From assembly GCA_026982585.1 (NCBI GenBank), contig JALSGW010000050.1:1-5879 (forward strand): a DNA stretch of 5,879 nucleotides. The letters are read 5' to 3'. Positions 1 through 4,815 of the stretch are shown piece by piece. Positions within the stretch are counted from its first letter, which is position 1; each line of letters begins with the position of its first letter. The DNA comes from Alphaproteobacteria bacterium (GTDB taxonomy: Bacteria; Pseudomonadota; Alphaproteobacteria; Geminicoccales; Geminicoccaceae). The translations under genes and the position numbers were made by a program. Under the pieces are notes generated by a model. That model was not told the DNA's origin. It did not search any database and saw only the letters and a program-made list of their open reading frames with translations.

Positions 1-81
1 GAGCCGGACGGAAGCGTGGTGGTGCCCGCGGCCCTGAGGCCCTATCTGGGTGGCCTGGAGCGCATCGAACCCCATGGCTGA
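1..81 (+). CDS. serS: Seryl-tRNA synthetase, C-terminal end only (5' truncated by window)
   Basis: Reading frame 1 is open from the window edge and encodes 26 residues ending in a TGA at 79-81. The peptide contains VPAALRPYLGGLERI, which matches the conserved C-terminal tail of bacterial seryl-tRNA synthetases (E. coli has a VPEVLRPYMNGLEYI-like tail). The enzyme charges tRNA-Ser with serine in the cytoplasm. The position directly before surE supports the call, since serS-surE adjacency is common in alphaproteobacteria. The last 8 nt overlap the preferred ATG of surE, so the two are probably co-transcribed and translationally coupled. Only the tail is visible: no catalytic motif can be checked, and the call rests on tail similarity plus context. 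Confidence 0.8.
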   Translation, partial: EPDGSVVVPAALRPYLGGLERIEPHG

Positions 82-862
82 GGGCTCCGGGCTGCGCATC
101 CTGATCACCAACGACGACAGCATCCATGCTCCCGGCCTGCGGGTGCTGGAGCAGATCGCCCGCGCCTTGAGCGACGACGTGTGGGTGGTGGCGCCCGAGA
201 GCGACCAGAGCGGCGCCGGCCACTCCCTCACCCTGAGGCGGCCCCTGCGGCTCCGGCGGGTGTCCCGGCGCCACGTGGCGGTGGACGGCACGCCCACCGA
301 CTGCGTGTTGCTGGGGCTGCAGCACGTCCTCGACCGTCCCGCCGATCTCGTGCTGAGCGGCGTCAATCTCGGCGCCAACCTGGGCGAGGACGTCACCTAT
401 TCCGGGACGGTCGCAGCCGCCATGGAGGCGACCCTGCTCGGCGTGCGCGCCATCGCCCTCTCCCAGGCCGCCGATCGCCGCAGCCGGCCGCGCTGGTCGA
501 TCGCCGCCCGCTTCGCGCCCGCCATCATCCAGCGCCTGCTCGAGGCCGGCTGGCCCGAGGGCGTGTTCATCAACGTCAACTTCCCGGATTGCACGGCCGC
601 CCGGGTCAGAGGTGTGGCGGTGACCCGCCAGGGGCGGCGCAAGGTGGGGGATCATCTCGTCGAGGGGCGCGATCCGCGCGGCGAGCCCTATGTGTGGATC
701 GGCGGCCTGCGCGGTGCGGAGGAGGCCGGATCCGGCACCGATCTCGCCGCGGTGCAGGCGGGATGGGTGTCCGTCACCCCGATCCAGCTCGACATGACCC
801 ACCACCGCAGCCTCGAGACCTTGAAGCGATGTTTCGGGGCGGGTTACCTTGAGAACCGGTGA
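74..862 (+). CDS. surE: 5'/3'-nucleotidase SurE (survival protein)
   Basis: SurE is a metal-dependent phosphatase that removes phosphate from nucleoside monophosphates and is linked to stationary-phase and stress survival. The 262-residue product is close to the usual family length of about 250. Family motifs appear in order: TNDD at residues 12-15, PESDQSGAGHSLTL at 41-54, DGTPTDC at 71-77, SGVNLGANLG at 95-104 and YSGTVAAAMEA at 109-119. Expected metal ligands are Asp14, Asp15, Ser46 and Asn98, all present. Residue 16 is Ser where NDDG is more usual. I chose the ATG at 74 because it places the NDD motif close to the N terminus, as in the family. A GTG at 50 would add 8 residues and has a TGAGG 10 nt upstream, so it cannot be excluded. 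The gene overlaps serS by 8 nt. The similarity looks alphaproteobacterial (ARALSDDVWVVAPE). Confidence 0.96.
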   Translation: MAEGSGLRILITNDDSIHAPGLRVLEQIARALSDDVWVVAPESDQSGAGHSLTLRRPLRLRRVSRRHVAVDGTPTDCVLLGLQHVLDRPADLVLSGVNLGANLGEDVTYSGTVAAAMEATLLGVRAIALSQAADRRSRPRWSIAARFAPAIIQRLLEAGWPEGVFINVNFPDCTAARVRGVAVTRQGRRKVGDHLVEGRDPRGEPYVWIGGLRGAEEAGSGTDLAAVQAGWVSVTPIQLDMTHHRSLETLKRCFGAGYLENR

Positions 863-868
863 GCCCCA

Positions 869-903
869 GGACCACACGGGCGGAGGCGGCCCGCCCGCGG
901 TCC
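869..903 (+). promoter_or_regulatory. Interrupted GC-rich hairpin just after surE
   Basis: Two nested complementary arm pairs are visible. GGACC (869-873) pairs with GGTCC (899-903), and CGGGCGG (877-883) pairs with CCGCCCG (891-897). That gives 12 base pairs with a 3x1 internal loop and a 7-nt apical loop. It begins 6 nt after the surE stop and lies 52 nt before the lipoprotein gene. No T-run follows, so it is not a classic intrinsic terminator. It might act as an attenuator, a processing site or a 3'-end stabiliser separating surE from the downstream gene. In DNA this GC-rich, chance GC stems are common; the matching outer arms make this one less likely to be trivial. Confidence 0.4.
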
Positions 904-955
904 ACCAACCAGCCGCCCCGGAGGGAGGCGCCCGCAGACAGGGGGCGGGTCGCGC

Positions 956-1951
956 ATGACGCATACAGGCGCACGGCGAAGGTGGGGTCCGAGGGCGCTC
1001 GCCCTGGGTGCTGTGTTGTTGCTCGGCGCCTGCGGCGGCTATCGGCCCTTTTCCTGGGACGAGGATGTGAGCTGGGCGCGGGCGCGGCAGCTCGCCTATC
1101 TCGGCGAGGAGGGGATCAAGGCGCCTCCCGGCCGCCATCTGGTGATGCCCGGGGATACCGTGATCGGGCTCGCGCGGCGCTACGGTGTGCCGCCCGAACA
1201 GATCATCGCCCTCAACGACCTGGCGCCGCCCTACACCATCTATGTGGGACAGCTGCTCAAGATCCGGCCCACCGAGCACGACCCTCCAGGGGTGCAGGCG
1301 GGAGGAGAGCGGCCCCGGGTCCATGTGGTGCGCCCCGGGGATACGCTGTCCGCCATCGCTGCGCGCTACGGCATCCGGCTCGGGGATCTGCTCGCCCTCA
1401 ATCCCGGCGTCGAGCCGCGCCGGTTGCGGGTCGGGATGCGGATTCGCCTGGTTGCCGGAGAGCCGGTGCGGGCGGCCGAGGGACGGGCGCGGCGGGAGTT
1501 GGACCGGGTGCGGCGGGCGGCGGCCATCCCGGCACCGCCGCTTTCGGGGAAGGGGTTCTTGTGGCCGGTGCAGGGGGAGGTGATCGCCCGCTTCGGGCGC
1601 CGGCCGAATGGGCTGCGCAACGACGGCATCAACATCGCAGCACCCGAGGGCACGCCGGTGCGCGCGGCGGAGGCGGGAGTGGTGGTCTACGCCGGGGAGG
1701 CGATCCCCGCCTTCGGCCGCATGCTGATCATCCGGCACGCGGGCGGCTATCTGACCGCCTATGCGCACAACCGGGTGCTGCTGGTGACGGTGGGCGACGT
1801 GGTGCGGCGCGGCCAGATCATCGCCCGGGTGGGCAAGAGCGGCGAGGTGGCCCGTCCCCAGCTCCATTTCCAGATCCGCAAGGGGCGCAGCCCGCAGGAT
1901 CCGCTCGCCCTGCTCGGCCCGGCCCGGCGGGTGGCGGCGCGCCGGCCTTGA
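956..1951 (+). CDS. NlpD-like outer-membrane lipoprotein with two LysM domains and a degenerate LytM (M23) domain
   Basis: The 331-residue product starts with a lipoprotein signal: basic RRRWGPR, a hydrophobic stretch, then lipobox LGAC with lipidated Cys26. Gly follows, so outer-membrane retention is expected. LysM peptidoglycan-binding domains lie at about 61-104 (MPGDTVIGLARRYGV) and 122-166 (RPGDTLSAIAARYGI). After an Ala/Arg-rich linker, a LytM/M23 fold spans about 201-320. The residues normally forming the zinc site HxxxD and the HxH pair read Asn222, Asn226 and Gln302 with His304; His271 of the AYAHN segment remains. Like NlpD and EnvC, it is therefore probably not a hydrolase but an activator of cell-wall amidases during septum splitting. 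The ATG at 956 has a purine-rich GGGGGCGGG 6 nt upstream, and no earlier in-frame start is visible in the gap. It follows surE by 93 bp without the pcm gene often found between them. The domain calls are firm; the amidase-activator role is inferred. Confidence 0.92.
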   Translation: MTHTGARRRWGPRALALGAVLLLGACGGYRPFSWDEDVSWARARQLAYLGEEGIKAPPGRHLVMPGDTVIGLARRYGVPPEQIIALNDLAPPYTIYVGQLLKIRPTEHDPPGVQAGGERPRVHVVRPGDTLSAIAARYGIRLGDLLALNPGVEPRRLRVGMRIRLVAGEPVRAAEGRARRELDRVRRAAAIPAPPLSGKGFLWPVQGEVIARFGRRPNGLRNDGINIAAPEGTPVRAAEAGVVVYAGEAIPAFGRMLIIRHAGGYLTAYAHNRVLLVTVGDVVRRGQIIARVGKSGEVARPQLHFQIRKGRSPQDPLALLGPARRVAARRP

Positions 1952-1977
1952 CCCCTCCCGGGCCCGGGTCCACATGG
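1947..1977 (+). promoter_or_regulatory. Weak candidate heat-shock-type promoter before hslVU
   Basis: CTTGACC at 1947-1953 overlaps the stop of the lipoprotein gene and resembles the CTTGA core of the -35 element of RpoH-type (sigma-32) promoters. At 17 nt spacing, CACATGG (1971-1977) is a poor partial match to the CCCATnT-like -10 element. The gap runs straight into hslV, which is heat-shock controlled in well-studied proteobacteria, so a promoter here makes sense. The -10 match is weak and the site may be chance; read-through from upstream is equally possible. Confidence 0.22.
1957..1968. repeat. 12-bp perfect palindrome CCCGGGCCCGGG
   Basis: A perfect 12-bp palindrome made only of G and C lies 6 nt after the lipoprotein stop codon. 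It is flanked by GACCC (1950-1954) and GGGTC (1966-1970), which can pair as a short alternative stem. It falls between the -35-like and -10-like elements of the weak promoter candidate, so it could be an operator-like site, an RNA hairpin or simply a product of base composition. No T-run follows, so I do not call a terminator. Confidence 0.3.
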
Positions 1978-2021
1978 CAGCGGGACCGTTGTGTGGCCGG
2001 ATCCCGGAACGGAACAGGCCG

Positions 2022-2573
2022 ATGACCCCACACTCCCGTTGGCACGGCACCACCATCCTGTCGGTCCGCAAGGGCTCGGAGGTGGTGGTGGCGGGCGACG
2101 GCCAGGTGAGCCTCGACCAGACCATCGTCAAGGCCAACGCGCGCAAGGTGCGCCGCATCGGCGGCGGCCGTATCCTGGTGGGCTTCGCGGGCAGCACCGC
2201 CGATGCCTTCACCCTGCTCGAACGCCTGGAGGCCAAGCTCGAGCGCCATCCGGGACAATTGCTGCGGGCCTGCGTGGAGCTCGCCCAGGACTGGCGCACC
2301 GACCGCTATCTGCGGCGGCTCGAGGCCATGATGGCGGTGGCTGACGCCGAGGTGTCGTTGCTGCTCACCGGAGCCGGCGACGTGCTCGAGCCCGAGGACG
2401 GGCTGATCGGCATCGGCTCGGGGGGCATGTACGCGCTCGCGGCGGCGCGTGCCCTGCTGGACGTCGAGGGACTCGACGCCGAGGCGATCGCCCGCAAGGC
2501 GCTCGCGGTGGCCGCCGGGATCTGCGTCTACACCAACGACCGCATCGTGCTGGAGAAAATCGGCCGGCCATGA
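2022..2573 (+). CDS. hslV: HslV (ClpQ) peptidase subunit of the ATP-dependent HslUV protease
   Basis: HslV forms the two-ring proteolytic core of HslUV in the cytoplasm and degrades proteins unfolded by HslU. The 183-residue precursor begins with nine residues ending WHG, removed to expose the nucleophile Thr10 (mature Thr1). Other active-site residues fit mature numbering: Asp26 (Asp17, in GDGQV), Lys42 (Lys33, in NARKVRR) and Ser133 (Ser124, in GSGG). WRTDRYLRRLEAMM and TGAGDVLEPEDG are typical of the alphaproteobacterial branch. I chose the ATG at 2022 because it gives a propeptide of normal length and has GGAA 7 nt upstream. An in-frame ATG at 1974 would add 16 residues with no family support. 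The last 4 nt (ATGA) overlap the start of hslU, the classic hslVU operon arrangement. Confidence 0.97.
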   Translation: MTPHSRWHGTTILSVRKGSEVVVAGDGQVSLDQTIVKANARKVRRIGGGRILVGFAGSTADAFTLLERLEAKLERHPGQLLRACVELAQDWRTDRYLRRLEAMMAVADAEVSLLLTGAGDVLEPEDGLIGIGSGGMYALAAARALLDVEGLDAEAIARKALAVAAGICVYTNDRIVLEKIGRP

Positions 2574-3880
2574 CCACCCTCACCCCGCGCGAGATCGTCT
2601 CCGAGCTGGACCGGTTCATCGTCGGCCAGAGCGAGGCCAAAAAGGCGGTCGCCATTGCGCTGCGCAACCGCTGGCGCCGCCAGCAGCTCGAGGAGGGGCT
2701 GAGGGAAGAGGTGCTGCCGAAGAACATCCTCATGATCGGCCCCACCGGCTGCGGCAAGACCGAGATCGCCCGGCGCCTCGCCCGCCTCGCCCAGGCCCCC
2801 TTCCTCAAGGTGGAGGCGACCAAGTTCACCGAGGTCGGCTATGTCGGGCGCGATGTGGAGAGCATCGTGCGCGATCTGGTCGAGGTGGCGGTGAAGATGA
2901 CGCGGGAGCGGATGCGCCGCGAGGTGCGGGCGCAGGCCGAGCGCAACGCCGAGGAGCGGGTTTTGGACGCCCTGGTGGGACCGGCCGCCCACCGCGAGAC
3001 CCGGGAGAAGTTCCGGCGCATGCTGCGGGATGGGGTTCTGGGCGAGCGCGAGATCGAGATCGAGGTGCAGGAGACCGGCGCAGGCGGCCTGCCCACCTTC
3101 GAGATCCCCGGCATGCCCGGATCCCAGGTGGGCATGATCAATCTCGGCGAGATCCTGGGCCGGGCGTTCGGTCCCCGGCTCAAGAAACGGCGCATGACCG
3201 TGGCCGAGAGCTATGATGTGCTGGTGGCGGAGGAAAGCGACAAGCTGATCGACCAGGACCGGGTGGTCCGCGAGGCGATCGAGGCCACCGAACAGAACGG
3301 CATCGTGTTCCTGGACGAGATCGACAAGATCACCGCCCGCGAGGGTCGCATCGGCGCGGATGTCAGCCGCGAGGGGGTGCAGCGCGATCTCCTGCCCCTC
3401 ATCGAGGGCACCGCCGTGGCCACCAAATACGGTGCGGTGCGGACCGATCACATCCTCTTCATCGCATCCGGCGCCTTCCACCTCTCCAAACCCTCCGACC
3501 TGCTGCCGGAACTGCAGGGACGTCTGCCCATCCGGGTGGAACTCAGCCCGCTCGACAAGGAGGACCTGCGGCGCATCCTGGTGGAGCCGGAGGCGAGCCT
3601 GGTCAAACAATACGTAGCGCTCATGGCCACCGAGGGGGTGGAGTTGGTGTTCACCGAGGACGCCCTCGACGCCATCGCCGGCCTCGCCCACGAGATCAAC
3701 GGCAAGGTCGAGAACATCGGCGCCCGCCGGCTCCAGACGGTGATGGAGAAGCTGGTCGAGGACATCAGCTTCCACGCCTCGGACCGCAGCGGCGAGCGGG
3801 TGGTGGTGGACCGGGCCTATGTGGAGCGCCAGGTGGGGGATCTGCTCAAGGGCGCCGATCTCTCCCGCTTCATCCTCTAG
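2570..3880 (+). CDS. hslU: HslU (ClpY) AAA+ unfoldase subunit of the HslUV protease
   Basis: HslU is the hexameric ATPase that recognises, unfolds and threads substrates into HslV. The 436 residues match the usual family length. Visible elements in order: N-terminal PREIVSELDRFIVGQ (6-20), Walker A GPTGCGKT (57-64), pore loop GYVG (90-93), the family-specific I domain at about 110-240, Walker B IVFLDEID (245-252), the SREGVQRDLLPL segment (266-277), LPELQGRLPIRVEL (312-325) and sensor-2 GARR (384-387). The C terminus LSRFIL is the tail that docks into HslV. Walker A carries Cys61, where many relatives have Val. The ATG at 2570 overlaps the hslV stop as ATGA; GGAG at 2552-2555 is rather distant (14 nt), so translational coupling probably drives initiation. 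The gene is intact with no frameshift seen. Confidence 0.98.
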   Translation: MTTLTPREIVSELDRFIVGQSEAKKAVAIALRNRWRRQQLEEGLREEVLPKNILMIGPTGCGKTEIARRLARLAQAPFLKVEATKFTEVGYVGRDVESIVRDLVEVAVKMTRERMRREVRAQAERNAEERVLDALVGPAAHRETREKFRRMLRDGVLGEREIEIEVQETGAGGLPTFEIPGMPGSQVGMINLGEILGRAFGPRLKKRRMTVAESYDVLVAEESDKLIDQDRVVREAIEATEQNGIVFLDEIDKITAREGRIGADVSREGVQRDLLPLIEGTAVATKYGAVRTDHILFIASGAFHLSKPSDLLPELQGRLPIRVELSPLDKEDLRRILVEPEASLVKQYVALMATEGVELVFTEDALDAIAGLAHEINGKVENIGARRLQTVMEKLVEDISFHASDRSGERVVVDRAYVERQVGDLLKGADLSRFIL

Positions 3881-3891
3881 GCCCGGGGCCG

Positions 3892-3916
3892 GAGCGGGTC
3901 CCGCCCGCGACCGCTC
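3892..3916. terminator. Candidate stem-loop between convergent hslU and regulator genes
   Basis: GAGCGGGTC (3892-3900) can pair with GACCGCTC (3909-3916): eight base pairs with one bulged G and an 8-nt loop. It sits in the 34-bp gap after hslU and runs into the stop codon of the convergent gene, a position where a bidirectional terminator would be expected. No T-run is present on either strand, so it is not a canonical intrinsic terminator; it may mark a Rho-dependent or structure-stabilised end. Position is the main support. Confidence 0.35.
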
Positions 3917-4802
3917 AGGCGCGCTCGTTGTAGAGCACCCGTCCCCTTTCCCTGACCTCGTAGCCGCCGAGCTCGGCGGCACGGGCGTGCAGCGCCGGCC
4001 CCGCGGCGAAGCGCCACAGCCGCTGCCAGGGCGGCTCGAAGTAGGCCCACCGGTGGAGGGCGAGGTCGAAGCGCTCGCGGATGAGAGGCAGAAAGGCGAG
4101 GTCGAAGGGAGCGGCAAGACAGCGCAGCCCGAACCCGACCTCCGCCTTTCCCGATGCGATCGCAAGCGCCACCTCGCTCTCGGTGCGCGCGGGTTCCGCG
4201 AGCAGGTCGAGCCGCTGCGGGTCGAGACCGGCCCGCTCGAGCAGGTGGCGGAAGAGGTGCCAGGCCCCGCTCTGGGGCTGGCGCGGCACCACGGTGAGAC
4301 CCCGGATGTCGCCGAGGCTCCGGATGCGGCCGTGGAGCTCGGGCCGGAACAACAGCCCCTGCTCCCGCCAGGCCCAGTGCAGCACCACCACAGGTCGTCC
4401 CGCGAGCTCCCGCCGCACCGCGGGAAGGTTCCATTCGCCCGCCGCCACGTCCAGCAGATGCAACCCCACCGCCGCCGCCCGCCCCTCCCGAAAGCGCACG
4501 AGCCCGTCCAGGCTGCCGTCGAAAAAGCTCGCGATACCGCTTCCCGACTCCCGCAGCGCCCATTCCAGGAGGGGATCGTGCGAGCCGGCGAGGATGTCGG
4601 CCGGAGGGAGAGCGGTTCCCGGGCTCCCCGACGCCGCGGCTCCCGCCAGCCAGCGCTCGAGTTCGCTTTTCGGAAACAACAGCCGGCCGGTGGCGCGCCG
4701 GCAGGGCAGCGCCCCTTTGGCGGCCAGGGCGTAGATGCGCCTGGGCTTGAGCCGGAGCATCTCCGCCACTTCCCGCACGGTGAGGAATTCCTCCTCGGGC
4801 AC
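3915..4802 (-). CDS. One-component regulator: excisionase/MerR-type HTH fused to a PBP-like (COG1910-type) ligand-binding domain
   Basis: The 295-residue product has two parts. Residues 5-53 form a compact helix-turn-helix of the excisionase/MerR kind (FLTVREVAEMLRLKPRRIYALA, then GRLLFPKSELERWL). Residues of about 73-290 resemble the PBP-like domain of COG1910, related to molybdate-binding ModA: SHDPLLEWAL (74-83), DGSLDGL (95-101), HLLDVAAGEWNLPAVRREL (115-133), REQGLL (146-151), RQPQSGAW (174-181) and an IASGKAEVGFGLR segment. There is no signal peptide, so the sensor domain is cytoplasmic. Probable role: a DNA-binding regulator responding to a small ligand, perhaps an oxyanion such as molybdate or tungstate; ligand and targets are not shown here. 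The GTG at 4802 is preferred because it lies just before the HTH and has a good ribosome site; the next in-frame start upstream (GTG at 4907) would overlap the amidase by about 90 nt. It lies 13 nt after the amidase stop, so co-transcription is likely. Confidence 0.82.
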   Translation of the reverse strand: MPEEEFLTVREVAEMLRLKPRRIYALAAKGALPCRRATGRLLFPKSELERWLAGAAASGSPGTALPPADILAGSHDPLLEWALRESGSGIASFFDGSLDGLVRFREGRAAAVGLHLLDVAAGEWNLPAVRRELAGRPVVVLHWAWREQGLLFRPELHGRIRSLGDIRGLTVVPRQPQSGAWHLFRHLLERAGLDPQRLDLLAEPARTESEVALAIASGKAEVGFGLRCLAAPFDLAFLPLIRERFDLALHRWAYFEPPWQRLWRFAAGPALHARAAELGGYEVRERGRVLYNERA

Positions 4803-4812
4803 CGTCGTCCCC
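4803..4812 (-). promoter_or_regulatory. Ribosome binding site that supports the GTG start at 4802
   Basis: Read on the minus strand, GGGGA (4812-4808) stands 5 nt before the GTG at 4802-4800. It decides the start of the HTH/PBP regulator: the tempting ATG at 4819, which overlaps the amidase stop as ATGA, is in a different frame and would not encode the regulator. Confidence 0.5.
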
Positions 4813-4815
4813 GGC

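Noticed and set aside
1974..2021. Earlier ATG for hslV at 1974
   Set aside because: It would lengthen the propeptide by 16 residues, beyond the short leader usual before the catalytic Thr; the ATG at 2022 fits family length.
859..2025. A 388-codon + strand frame starting with a GTG overlapping the surE stop
   Set aside because: It overlaps the NlpD-like gene in another frame and encodes an Arg/Gly/Pro/Ala-rich sequence without domains. The LysM and LytM motifs are in the other frame.
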